From positions 62,001 to 126,000 of the forward strand of contig JBCCBB010000002.1 in the NCBI GenBank assembly GCA_039814545.1: a stretch of DNA of 64,000 bases, given 5' to 3'. Under the pieces are notes generated by a model. It had not been told where the DNA came from, did not search any database, and worked only from the letters and a program-made list of their open reading frames with translations. The position numbers and the translations under genes were made by a program. Within the stretch, counting starts at the first letter, position 1, and the number at the start of each line of letters is the position of its first letter. The DNA is from CALBPI01 sp039814545 (GTDB lineage Bacteria > Pseudomonadota > Gammaproteobacteria > Steroidobacterales > Woeseiaceae). Positions 52,378 to 61,930 of the stretch are shown in pieces.

Positions 52378-53043
52378 ATGGTCACGGATGAATCCTCGCA
52401 ACGGCAACGGCTTAAGTCGGACACTTTCGGTGCGATCTGGCGCGTGCGCACGGGCGCAGATACGCGAATCCAGCGCGACCTGTCGAGTGCGCGACCCTGG
52501 GCGGCCTGGCTCGCTCGCCGCTTAGCCCTGCGCGAAGCACGCGCGCTGGGCCGACTGCGTGGTGAGCGCGGCTTTCCGCAGCTCTGCGCGGTGCAGCGCG
52601 ACGGGCTCACACGCAGCTTTCTCGAGGGCCAACCGATGTTCGAGGCGCGCCCGACTGATGCGGACTGGTTTATCGACGCGCTGCGCCTCTTACGCCGCAT
52701 GCACCGCGCTGGCGTGACACACAACGATCTGGCCAAAGAACCCAACTGGCTTGTCACTGAGGATGGCCGCGCAGCGATCGTCGATTTCCAGCTGGCGAGC
52801 ACCTTCAAGAAGCGCGGACGTTGGTTTCGCGTGCTGGCCCACGATGACCTGCGTCATCTGCTCAAGCACAAACGGACCTACCGCCCCGAAGCACTCACGG
52901 CACGCCAGCGCCGCATCCTGGCAACCCCGGCCTGGCCCAGTCGCGTGTGGCGCGCCACGGGCAAGCCCGTCTACTTGTTCATCACGCGTCGCGTGCTCAA
53001 CTGGTCGGACCGGGAGGGTGCTGCGGACCGCGGGCGCGACTGA
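52378..53043 (+). CDS. Small RIO/WaaP-like protein kinase-fold protein
   Basis: The 221-residue protein is set at the ATG at 52378 because upstream codons lie in the divergent promoter gap. The catalytic loop reads HNDLAKEPN (115–123) and the metal motif VDFQ (135–138), a minimal kinase fold typical of the small RIO1-like or lipopolysaccharide-kinase-like group. There is no clear glycine-rich loop, and the usual invariant lysine near the N-terminus is not evident. A basic C-terminus follows. It is divergent from the AAA–propeller gene with an 82-base gap. The substrate (protein or lipid) is unknown. Confidence 0.78.
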   Translation: MVTDESSQRQRLKSDTFGAIWRVRTGADTRIQRDLSSARPWAAWLARRLALREARALGRLRGERGFPQLCAVQRDGLTRSFLEGQPMFEARPTDADWFIDALRLLRRMHRAGVTHNDLAKEPNWLVTEDGRAAIVDFQLASTFKKRGRWFRVLAHDDLRHLLKHKRTYRPEALTARQRRILATPAWPSRVWRATGKPVYLFITRRVLNWSDREGAADRGRD

Positions 53044-53102
53044 TCGCGCGCACCGTCGTTGCGCCGTATACTCAGCGCTCCTGATTCGTGCCGACACCTG
53101 CC

Positions 53103-53360
53103 ATGAGTGACTTTTTCTGCCATCCGCACAATGTCGTCGATGCCTCGAGCATCGATGCAAAGCGCCCCTGGGGCATTCGCGTCACGGCACCGAGCACCGA
53201 CCCGTTCAACAAGCTCGTCGGCGGAGACTGGTCGCGCGAACACTGGTTTATCGATGCCGTAAGCCGTGATACCGCATTCGATCAGATGCGCGACCGACAC
53301 GGCTACTACCGCATCGGCGATGACCCGAGCATCGTCCTCGAGAAGATCGACCCGAGCTAG
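53103..53360 (+). CDS. Small conserved-looking protein, function unknown
   Basis: The 85-residue protein starts at the ATG at 53103 (MSDFFCHPHNVVDASS), preceded by a weak ribosome site; an earlier ATG at 53088 is possible. There is no signal peptide or helix. The composition is mixed, with several aromatic residues (DWSREHWFIDAVS) and a final IVLEKIDPS, which suggests a folded domain. I do not recognise it. It lies 59 bases after the kinase gene, so it could be cotranscribed. Its stop is four bases from the stop of the convergent patatin gene. Confidence 0.6.
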   Translation: MSDFFCHPHNVVDASSIDAKRPWGIRVTAPSTDPFNKLVGGDWSREHWFIDAVSRDTAFDQMRDRHGYYRIGDDPSIVLEKIDPS

Positions 53361-53364
53361 CGCG

Positions 53365-55596
53365 TCAGCGCAGGGTGTTCGTGATCGCAGCACCCAGGAA
53401 CAGATACACGGTCGTCTCGCCGTTCTCACCGAACCCGGTCGCCAGGAACATCGGCCCGATCAGTGTGTCGAGCCGGGCGAAAAGACTGCCGTTCATAATC
53501 AGGTCGTTCGCCGAAACGTCGTCGCGCCGCTGCCAAGTATTACCGGCCTCGAGTGACGCACCCAGGTACCAGGGCAAATCAAACAACCCACCGCCCGTCT
53601 CCCCCAATCGGCGCTGCACGACGGCGCGACCGACGAAGCTGTGGGGCCCCGTCAACGCACCACGATCCAGGCCAGAGAGATTCAGAAACCCTCCCAGCTC
53701 ATTGAAGGCCTGGACCAGATCATCGGCATCGTCCGATGTGGTGAAGTCGGCGCCCAGCAATAACGTGTAGCGACCCCAGGTGTTGAAGTTCGCCCAGGAA
53801 CCCACGAGCTGTTCATAGTTGCGCGCTGCACCCAGTCCGGACCGCTCAAAATCGAGCCGGACGTCGAATCGGCTGCCGACTGTCGGCACGACCGTGTCGT
53901 CGAGCGTGTCAAAGCCAAAGCTCGCACGGTAACCCCCTGTGTCGAAGTCGATGTTCTCCAGGGTCGGTGCACCGATCTTGACCCGCGCATTGGCGGACCC
54001 CCGAAACAGGCCAAGACGGACCTCGCCCCAGTTGGAGATCTCTCGACCTGCAAATACGGCGAGCTCGCCTGTGGAGAGTCGGTAACGCGCGATCCGGTCG
54101 TTGCCCTCGAAGACATCGATATTGCGTTGCTCCAGTGAGAGCTGAGGGGCGACGAAATACCGCAGGTTGAAATCGAGCGGCTGGTAGAACTCGCTTTCGA
54201 AGGCGAATCGCGTGCCGAATCGGGCGTCGTTGCGCCACTCCGCCCCGAGCCGGTTGATCGCCGTACGCAGGTATCGCGCTGACAAAATGATGTTGCCCGA
54301 ACCTTCGAAATCCTCCTCGATACCGAGGCCGAACCGCAAATAGCCTGGGCCCCAGGATTTCGCCTTAGCGTCTATGACGATTCCGGCCGAGTCCTCGGAC
54401 TCGATCCACTGGTAGCCCACACGCTCGAACAGTCCCAGTCCGTAGATGCGGCCCAGGTCTTCTCTGAGCTGCTCGAGCGATAGCGGCGCACCGGGCTGGG
54501 TGCCGAGCCGCGTCTCGATCACGCGCGGCGACACGTCGGCGTCCGTCTCGACTCGAACGAAATCCGGTACACGTGGCCTGCCCGACGCGCCCGCGGCACG
54601 ACGGCTACGGCGTGCCTGGCAGGCCGCAGGCGGCGCCGACAACGCCTCGAGCACCTTGCGCTGCGATTGCGCCGTGTTGTAGCCGATCGCTATGGCCTCG
54701 AGCGCCCGATCGAATGCCGTGGATGGCAGCAACCCAAGCTCGGGCTTGATGTAGACATCCTCTGCATGGAGTTGTTCGCGCTGGCGCTGCGTTTCACGCC
54801 CGATAAGAATGTTGAGCGCCTGGTCCGCAATGGACACCGCGCTGCCCAGCTGTTCGGGTGGCAGTAAGGGAAACCCCACGTCAACGGCGATGATGCGCAT
54901 CTTGCCGAACGTCTCGCGCGCGGCCTCGACCGGAAGGTTCATCGCCAGACCACCGTCCACAAGCAGGCGCGAGTCCCGCTCGATAGGCGCGAATACCCCC
55001 GGCGCCGACATGCTCGCCTGCATGGCGGTGACCACATCGCCGGTGCCCATGACGACGGTCTCACCGGTGTAGAGATCGGCCGCGACCGCACGATAAGGCG
55101 TTGGCAGATGATCGAAGTCATCGACCGTGGACACGGCGATGGCGTTCTCGCGCAGGTACAAGGCCAGCTTCTGGGCCTGCACGAGGCCCGCGGGCAGCCG
55201 CAGCGAGCCCTCGCGCACACCGACCTCGAACGGCACGAGGAACCCGTCATCGTCACGTTTGCGCCGATAGGTCAGCTGGGAGCGGCGCGGGCTGTCGGTG
55301 AAGGCGTCATTCCAGTCGATGCCGCGTATTACGCCCTCAAGCGCATCGGGCTCAAGGCCCGCCGCGTAAAGCCCCCCAACCACAGCGCCCATGCTCGTGC
55401 CGACGACGGCGTCCACGGGTACACAGAGCTCGTCGAGCAGGCGCAGTACGCCCACATGCGCAGCCCCGCGCGCGCCGCCGCCGGACAACACCAGCACGAT
55501 GCGCTCGCGTTCACCTGCCGCAGGCACCTCATTGGCTGCCGCCACAGCGGCCCAGAACAGGCTGGCAATGATCGTCGCGCAGGCGATTCGGTTCAT
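53365..55596 (-). CDS. Patatin-like phospholipase fused to POTRA and outer-membrane barrel (PlpD-like, type Vd)
   Basis: The 743-residue protein starts at the ATG at 55596, where a signal peptide (MNRIACATIIASLFWAAVAAANE) begins. The patatin domain has the oxyanion loop SGGGARG (38–44), nucleophile GTSMG (Ser68) and catalytic DGG (214–216). A POTRA-like segment follows near residue 345–420 (VRVETDADVSPRVIETRLG), and the last 330 residues are a beta-strand-rich BamA-like barrel. PlpD-type proteins use the barrel to export a phospholipase A1. The exported enzyme may act on host or competitor membranes. Confidence 0.9.
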   Translation of the reverse strand: MNRIACATIIASLFWAAVAAANEVPAAGERERIVLVLSGGGARGAAHVGVLRLLDELCVPVDAVVGTSMGAVVGGLYAAGLEPDALEGVIRGIDWNDAFTDSPRRSQLTYRRKRDDDGFLVPFEVGVREGSLRLPAGLVQAQKLALYLRENAIAVSTVDDFDHLPTPYRAVAADLYTGETVVMGTGDVVTAMQASMSAPGVFAPIERDSRLLVDGGLAMNLPVEAARETFGKMRIIAVDVGFPLLPPEQLGSAVSIADQALNILIGRETQRQREQLHAEDVYIKPELGLLPSTAFDRALEAIAIGYNTAQSQRKVLEALSAPPAACQARRSRRAAGASGRPRVPDFVRVETDADVSPRVIETRLGTQPGAPLSLEQLREDLGRIYGLGLFERVGYQWIESEDSAGIVIDAKAKSWGPGYLRFGLGIEEDFEGSGNIILSARYLRTAINRLGAEWRNDARFGTRFAFESEFYQPLDFNLRYFVAPQLSLEQRNIDVFEGNDRIARYRLSTGELAVFAGREISNWGEVRLGLFRGSANARVKIGAPTLENIDFDTGGYRASFGFDTLDDTVVPTVGSRFDVRLDFERSGLGAARNYEQLVGSWANFNTWGRYTLLLGADFTTSDDADDLVQAFNELGGFLNLSGLDRGALTGPHSFVGRAVVQRRLGETGGGLFDLPWYLGASLEAGNTWQRRDDVSANDLIMNGSLFARLDTLIGPMFLATGFGENGETTVYLFLGAAITNTLR

Positions 55597-55706
55597 GCGC
55601 GCGAGTATAGGTGTGGTGGCCCAGCCACCGCCAATCAGGGATAATCGGCTGCTGGGACAACAGGCAATCAATACGGGCCCGGTGGGCCTATTTCGGGGGA
55701 ACCAAC

Positions 55707-57005
<1,299 letters not shown>

Positions 57006-57010
57006 CGCCC

Positions 57011-58780
57011 ATGCCCAGTGGCGACTCGATGAAGCGCGTCACGCAGTCACTCGTCAGGGAACTCACCCTGACGCTGCGTGACGCGTTTATCGATTACAAC
57101 ACCCGGTTCGGGCAAATCACGCGGCGCGCCAAGCGCCGTTTCGAGCAGCGCGACTGGTCTGCCGGCCGCGTCGACGCCGTCGAGCGCATCGACCTCTACG
57201 AAAAATGCGTGGCCGCCGCCGTCGCCGAGGTGGCCGAGCTCACGGGGAACTGCGAAGACCCGCAACTTCTCTTGCACGAGGCGCGTGAGAGCTATGCGCG
57301 CGAAATCTCGGGCTACCCCGACCCCGAGTTCTTTAAGACATTTTTCAACTCCGTCACGCGGCGTATCTTCAAGACCGTCGGGGTTGATGCTGAGGTGGAA
57401 TTCGTCGCGGCCGAAGTACGCCCAACGGAATACACCAAGAACCAGCTCGACAGCCGCGTCTACCGCAACCGGGGCGCCCTGCGTTACCTGTTTGATGAGG
57501 CGCTGACGGACTACTCCTTCGGCGTACGCTGGCGCGACGTCGAGCGCACGATCCGCTGGATGACGGCCGAGATCGACGCCTACACGGCAAGCCTCGGACC
57601 CATGGCGAAGGTGGTCTCCATCGAACTCATGGAGACCGTGTTCTACCGCAGCACGCGGGCCTATCTCGTCGGGCGCATCGAGGGTAACGATTGGGTCTCA
57701 CCGCTCGTCATCGCGCTCAAGAATTCCGACGAGGGCATCTTTGCCGACGCCGTGATCCTCTCTGAGAACGACGTCAGCATGTTGTTCGGGTTCACGCGCA
57801 GCTACTTCCACGCTGACGTGTCCCGCGTGAGCACCGCCGTCGCCTTCGTCAAGTCGATCCTGCCCGGAAAACCCATTGCCGAGATTTACACAGTCATGGG
57901 CCGCGCCAAACAGGGCAAGACTGAACGATTCCGAAGCCTTGATCTGCACATGCAGAACTCGACAGACAAATTCGTCTTCGCGCGCGGCGACAAGGGCATG
58001 GTTATGGAAGTGTTCACGCTGCCGTCGATCCCGCTCGTGTTCAAGCTCATTCGCGACAAGTTCGCCTACCCCAAAGACATCGTGCGCCAGGACGTCCTCG
58101 ACAAATACCGACTCGTCTTCCACCACGATCGCGCCGGGCGCCTGATCGACGCACAGGAGTTTCGGAGGCTCGAGTTCGATCGCGACCGGTTCGAAGATGA
58201 CTTACTCGAGTCCCTGCTCACCAGCTGCTCGCAAACCTGTGTCCTCGAGGGCAACAAGCTCGTCATCAAGCACAGCTACCTGGAGCGCCGGCTGGCACCG
58301 CTCAACCTCTACCTGCAAGAGGCAGAGCCGGACCAGGTTCGCGCCGCGGCCATCGACTACGGCCAGGCGATTCGCGACCTCGCCTTCAGCAACATTTTCG
58401 CAGGTGACCTGCTGCTCAAGAACTTCGGCGTCACCCGCCACGGCCGTGTCATCTTTTACGACTACGATGAGCTTTGCCTGGTGACGGAATGCAATTTCCG
58501 CCGCCTGCCCGAAGCCCGCGACGACGTCGACGAAATGCGCAGCGGCGCCTGGTTCTACGTCGGCCCCGACGACATCTTCCCAGAGCAATTCGTGCGCTTC
58601 CTGGGCTTCCGCGAAGACGCCCGCGAGGCCTTCCTTGAACACCACGGCGACCTGCTCGACCCCGACTTCTGGATCCGCCTGAAGCGCCGGCTTGAAACGG
58701 GCCAGTCCCCCGAAGTCATCCCCTACCAGCCCAAACAATGGAGCGAAGTCGCCGGCCCGGGACACTTTGTGACGCGCTGA
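57011..58780 (+). CDS. aceK: Isocitrate dehydrogenase kinase/phosphatase
   Basis: The 589-residue protein is set at the ATG at 57011, just after the icd stop; longer frames run into icd. The family-wide segments AFIDYNTRFGQITRRAKRRFEQRDW, FHADVSRVSTAV, MGRAKQGKTERFRSL and FYDYDELC (metal and ATP site) are visible. AceK switches Icd between active and phosphorylated forms to direct isocitrate to the glyoxylate shunt. No aceA or aceB is nearby, unlike in E. coli. The direct icd–aceK arrangement occurs in some other gammaproteobacteria. Confidence 0.97.
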   Translation: MPSGDSMKRVTQSLVRELTLTLRDAFIDYNTRFGQITRRAKRRFEQRDWSAGRVDAVERIDLYEKCVAAAVAEVAELTGNCEDPQLLLHEARESYAREISGYPDPEFFKTFFNSVTRRIFKTVGVDAEVEFVAAEVRPTEYTKNQLDSRVYRNRGALRYLFDEALTDYSFGVRWRDVERTIRWMTAEIDAYTASLGPMAKVVSIELMETVFYRSTRAYLVGRIEGNDWVSPLVIALKNSDEGIFADAVILSENDVSMLFGFTRSYFHADVSRVSTAVAFVKSILPGKPIAEIYTVMGRAKQGKTERFRSLDLHMQNSTDKFVFARGDKGMVMEVFTLPSIPLVFKLIRDKFAYPKDIVRQDVLDKYRLVFHHDRAGRLIDAQEFRRLEFDRDRFEDDLLESLLTSCSQTCVLEGNKLVIKHSYLERRLAPLNLYLQEAEPDQVRAAAIDYGQAIRDLAFSNIFAGDLLLKNFGVTRHGRVIFYDYDELCLVTECNFRRLPEARDDVDEMRSGAWFYVGPDDIFPEQFVRFLGFREDAREAFLEHHGDLLDPDFWIRLKRRLETGQSPEVIPYQPKQWSEVAGPGHFVTR

Positions 58781-58798
58781 CGACTGCGCCACGTGCCC

Positions 58799-58836
58799 CG
58801 TCATCGCGAAACGCGCAGCGCCGCGGCGATCTCGCA
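58799..58836 (+). repeat. Dispersed extragenic repeat copy
   Basis: CGTCATCGCGAAACGCGCAG is followed by a complement-like end GCGGCGATCTC. It differs from the copies at 30681 and 31895 by a few bases but keeps the same palindromic layout. Confidence 0.75.
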
Positions 58837-58871
58837 ACGGAATCGCGCGGCCAAACAAACCCACTACCCCG

Positions 58872-58988
58872 CCATCCCGCCGGGGCGGAGGGGTTTGCCG
58901 GACGCGCTCAAGTACATCCCTGTATCGCTCGCTGGGCGACGTCCTGTCGCCCAACGGTCCGTAAAACCCCTCCGCCCCGACAGGATGG
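58872..58988. repeat. Long imperfect inverted repeat with nested hairpin
   Basis: The arms (58872–58903 and 58957–58988) match at roughly nine of ten positions and centre on GGGGCGGAGGGGTTT and its complement. Inside lies a perfect TGGGCGAC–GTCCT–GTCGCCCA hairpin (58933–58953). It could be a transcript stabiliser, a bidirectional terminator or a mobile repeat of unknown origin. Confidence 0.7.
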
Positions 58989-59035
58989 CTGCCTCACCAC
59001 GGGCTGTGAGCTCACAGAGTTTTGTTGAGGCAGCC
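58987..59035. repeat. 10-bp inverted repeat with internal 14-bp perfect palindrome
   Basis: GGCTGCCTCA (58987–58996) pairs with TGAGGCAGCC (59026–59035). The loop contains CTGTGAGCTCACAG (59004–59017), a perfect palindrome. It adjoins the neighbouring repeats with small overlaps. Confidence 0.7.
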
Positions 59036-59152
59036 TGTCTGTGCCGCCGATGGGTGTTGGCGGGATGTCGCGCGGCAAGGACGCCGCTCGCCAAGCGATC
59101 CATGGATGGACTCGAGCGTTCCCGACAACACCCATCGGCGGTACGGGCAGGC
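59033..59152. repeat. 33-bp-armed inverted repeat
   Basis: Left arm 59033–59065 and right arm 59120–59152 match at about 29 of 33 positions, with the core GCCGATGGGTGTTG. The 54-base loop includes the palindromic CCATGG segment (59099–59104). Such large imperfect hairpins resemble repetitive elements or remnants of miniature mobile elements. Confidence 0.7.
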
Positions 59153-59168
59153 GGGAGTCGTTAGTAGG

Positions 59169-59189
59169 TCGTGCTGGTGAACAGCACGA
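59169..59189. repeat. Perfect 8-bp stem-loop
   Basis: TCGTGCTG–GTGAA–CAGCACGA. No T tract follows on either strand, so an intrinsic terminator is not supported. Confidence 0.55.
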
Positions 59190-59200
59190 TAGCGTGGGGA

Positions 59201-59235
59201 GGTTGCCGCGCCTGCTGCGCAGGCTCGCAATGACG
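59201..59235 (-). repeat. Dispersed extragenic repeat copy, inverted
   Basis: GGTTGCCGCG at the left and CTCGCAATGACG at the right give the inverted orientation of the family seen at 30681. With the 58799 copy it brackets the structured region. Confidence 0.75.
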
Positions 59236-59242
59236 AGGGGAA

Positions 59243-59542
59243 CTATTCGCCGGCGCTTAACGCCCCGAGCACGGCCCGCCGTCGCAGCGGCACATCGATC
59301 CGTGCATCGGCCGCAACGCCATCACCGCCCGTAACGAGCAGGCGGCAACCTTTGAGGATGGCGGCGGCGACAGCTGCCGAGTGCTCGCCATCGCAAATCG
59401 CAACGTCCGCGACGGCCACATCGTCACTGGCCGCGAATGCCGCGACGGTGTCAAAGCGTCGGGGGAGATGCCCCTCATCACCGAGCCAGCCTGCGAGCTG
59501 TGCTGTGATGTCGGGCTCGAGTGCGATGAGCGCCACTCTCAT
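59243..59542 (-). CDS. Small receiver-like protein coupled to proA, function unknown
   Basis: The 99-residue protein has its ATG overlapping the proA stop as ATGA, so it is probably translated by coupling. The opening MRVALIALEPDITAQLAGWL and a central ADVAICDGEHS, then LLVTGGDG, resemble a response-regulator receiver strand pattern, but the length is short and the phosphorylation site is uncertain. I cannot assign a function. A role connected to proline synthesis is suggested only by its position at the end of the ilvN–proB–proA operon. Confidence 0.6.
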   Translation of the reverse strand: MRVALIALEPDITAQLAGWLGDEGHLPRRFDTVAAFAASDDVAVADVAICDGEHSAAVAAAILKGCRLLVTGGDGVAADARIDVPLRRRAVLGALSAGE

Positions 59543-60807
59543 GGGCGGATTTGGCCGCTGCCGCGCACGACGTATTTGTAGCTGACGAGTTCTGCGGCGC
59601 CGACCGGGCCACGGGCGTGAATGCGGCTCGTCGAGATGCCGATTTCCGCGCCCATGCCGAACTCGCCACCATCGGCGAATTGGGTCGAGGCGTTGTGCAT
59701 CACGATGGCGCTGTCGACATCGTCGAAGAAGCGCTGCGCCGCGTCTGCATCGCTCGTGATGATCGACTCCGTATGGCCTGAGCCAAACTCCGCGATGTGA
59801 TGGACAGCCGCATCGAGGTCATCGACCACACGTACAGCGATGATGCGGTCGAGGTATTCGGTGCGCCAGTCGGCTTCCGTCGCCGGTGTGATACGGTCGT
59901 CCATTGCGCGCGAGCGCTCGCAGCCGCGCAAGGCGCAGTCGGCGGCGAACAACGCATCAAAAACGGACCGCACCGTGTCTGGTGCCAGCGCAGCGTCCAC
60001 AAGCAGCGTCTCGGCCGCACCGCAGATTCCGGTGCGCCGAAGTTTCGCGTTGACGGTGATGTCTCGCGCCATAGTCGCGTCGGCGGCGTCGTGCAGGTAA
60101 ATGTGGCAAATGCCATCGAGGTGACCGATGACGGGCACGCGCGCATCGCGCTGTACGCGCTCAATGAGCCCACGTCCGCCTCGCGGTACGACGACATCAA
60201 TCGTGCCTTCGCCGCCTGCGAGCAAGGCACCCACCAGCACACGGTCCTGATCGGGCACCATCTGCACGGCGTCCGCCGGCAAACCGCTGTCTTCGAGCGC
60301 GGCACGCAGCAAGGCAACAATGGCTCGGCTGCTCGCGGCGCTCTCGCTGCCACCCCGAAGGATGACGGCATTGCCGGCCTTGAGGCAGATGGCCGCCGCG
60401 TCGGCGGTCACATTCGGGCGACTTTCGTAGACGATGCCAATGACGCCGAGCGGTACGCTGACCCGCGCGATGTCGAGGCCGTTGTCGGGCTGCCAGCGCG
60501 ACAGCTCCCGACCCACGGGATCGGGTAAAGCCGCAATCGCATCGAGCGCGTCGGCTATGGCCGCGACACGGTCGGTATCGAGGCGCAGCCGGTCTACCAT
60601 CGCAGCGCTGAGTCCATTGGCTTCGGCGGCGGCCACGTCAGCGGCATTGGCCTCGAGCACCTGCGGCGCGCCGCTGCGCAAGGCGCTGGCCATAGCACGA
60701 ATGCCCGCAGCGCGAGCAGCACCATCGCAACGCGACAGGGTCGTGACCGCCTCACGGGCCTGGCGTCCCAGCGTGCCGATGATCGCTTGTGCGTCTGTCT
60801 CATTCAT
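59539..60807 (-). CDS. proA: Gamma-glutamyl phosphate reductase
   Basis: The 422-residue enzyme performs the second step of proline synthesis. I set the start at the ATG at 60807 (MNETDAQAIIGTLGRQARE), overlapping the proB stop by eight bases. The longer frame lies antisense-like inside proB. The catalytic cysteine lies in RTGICGAAE, with the cofactor-binding GVIGIVYESRPNVT earlier, and the C-terminal SRIHARGPVGAAEL is conserved. The gene is coupled to proB upstream and to a small receiver-like gene downstream. Confidence 0.95.
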   Translation of the reverse strand: MNETDAQAIIGTLGRQAREAVTTLSRCDGAARAAGIRAMASALRSGAPQVLEANAADVAAAEANGLSAAMVDRLRLDTDRVAAIADALDAIAALPDPVGRELSRWQPDNGLDIARVSVPLGVIGIVYESRPNVTADAAAICLKAGNAVILRGGSESAASSRAIVALLRAALEDSGLPADAVQMVPDQDRVLVGALLAGGEGTIDVVVPRGGRGLIERVQRDARVPVIGHLDGICHIYLHDAADATMARDITVNAKLRRTGICGAAETLLVDAALAPDTVRSVFDALFAADCALRGCERSRAMDDRITPATEADWRTEYLDRIIAVRVVDDLDAAVHHIAEFGSGHTESIITSDADAAQRFFDDVDSAIVMHNASTQFADGGEFGMGAEIGISTSRIHARGPVGAAELVSYKYVVRGSGQIRP

Positions 60808-61930
60808 GAGTCTTGGGGTTCTCCAACACCAGGTCGTCGCGATGCACGAGGGGCACAGTCCGCGCCCCGTCTTTGGCCGCGGCCATCGCATCGCGTGCAG
60901 CCACACTATCGAGACCCGCGAGCCCGATGCCAAGTTCCGCGTTATTGAGCTGGCCACGAATCGCGATGCAGTCACCGCGCTCGAAATCACCCTCGATGTC
61001 GACCACGCCCACGGGCAACAAGCTCGCGCCCTGCGCCAACGCAGTGGCGGCACCCGCGTCCACAATCACGGCGGCGGCCTGGCGCAGGCTCGCCCGGATC
61101 CAGCGTCGTCGCGCATCCGGAACCGTGGTCGCGGCGTCGAACGACGTTGCACGTGCACCTTTCGCCAAGGCGCCGATGGGCGCCAGGTCACGCCCCGAGG
61201 CAATGACGACCGCAGCACCCGCACCCGTCGCAAGGCGCGCCGCCGCGATCTTGCTGCGCATGCCGCCCGTGCCGTGGGCGCTGCTCGACTCGCCGGCGAT
61301 GGCATCAATGGCCTCGTCGACCTCGGTCACGTGCGCGATGTGTGCCGCGTCCGGGTGCGTCGCGGGATCGGCCGCGTAGAGACCGTCAACGTCGCTCAGC
61401 AGTATCAGCAGATCGGCGCCGATCATCTGAGCCACGCGCGCCGCCAAACGGTCATTGTCGCCGTAGCGCAGCTCCTCAGTGGCCACCGTGTCGTTTTCGT
61501 TGATGACCGGCACGATTCGCGCCGCGGCCAGTGCGTCGAGCGTGGCGCGCGCATTGAGGTGACGACGTCGGTGCTCGGTGTCCTGCGGCGTGAGCAATAC
61601 CTGTGCGCTGCGGCAGCCTGCCGCGGACAGCGCACTGCGCCAGGCTTGCGCCAGCGCGACCTGGCCAGCCGCTGCCGCAGCCTGCTTGATGGCCAGAGCA
61701 CTGGCACCGCGCGGCTGCCCTACGTCTTGCGCACCCAGCGCCACGGCACCGGACGACACAACGGTCACGCGCGCGCCACGCGCTTGCAGCCGCGCAATAT
61801 CCGCACACAGGGTATCGAGCCAGTCACGACGCAACGTGTGCGCGTCGTCGACGAGCAGCGCAGAGCCGACCTTAATAACGATGGATGCCGCCGCGTCGAG
61901 CAGTGCCGCGGCATCGCTTGCGGTGGTCAC
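60800..61930 (-). CDS. proB: Glutamate 5-kinase
   Basis: The 376-residue enzyme phosphorylates glutamate in the first step of proline synthesis. The amino-acid kinase domain is complete (VIKVGSALL, VSSGAVALG, NENDTVAT, LSDVDGLYAADP and GTGGMRSKIAAARLAT). A C-terminal PUA domain of about 100 residues ends at the stop. The GTG start at 61930 overlaps the ilvN stop as GTGA. Proline can feedback-inhibit ProB in other bacteria; the residues involved cannot be judged here. Confidence 0.96.
   Translation of the reverse strand: MTTASDAAALLDAAASIVIKVGSALLVDDAHTLRRDWLDTLCADIARLQARGARVTVVSSGAVALGAQDVGQPRGASALAIKQAAAAAGQVALAQAWRSALSAAGCRSAQVLLTPQDTEHRRRHLNARATLDALAAARIVPVINENDTVATEELRYGDNDRLAARVAQMIGADLLILLSDVDGLYAADPATHPDAAHIAHVTEVDEAIDAIAGESSSAHGTGGMRSKIAAARLATGAGAAVVIASGRDLAPIGALAKGARATSFDAATTVPDARRRWIRASLRQAAAVIVDAGAATALAQGASLLPVGVVDIEGDFERGDCIAIRGQLNNAELGIGLAGLDSVAARDAMAAAKDGARTVPLVHRDDLVLENPKTHE

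Larger units (their letters stand above)
58781..59242. other. Highly structured 462-bp intergenic region
   Basis: No coding frame is convincing here. The region is a chain of inverted repeats: a dispersed extragenic repeat at each end (58799 and 59201), a long imperfect hairpin with a nested hairpin (58872–58988), a 10-bp inverted repeat with an inner 14-bp palindrome (58987–59035), a 33-bp-armed inverted repeat (59033–59152) and a short perfect hairpin (59169–59189). It separates aceK from the convergent ilvN–proBA operon. Confidence 0.75.

Noticed and set aside
58781..59242. Insertion sequence or small mobile gene in the repeat-rich gap
   Set aside because: No transposase-like coding frame and no direct target duplication were seen. 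It is better described as a structured repeat region.
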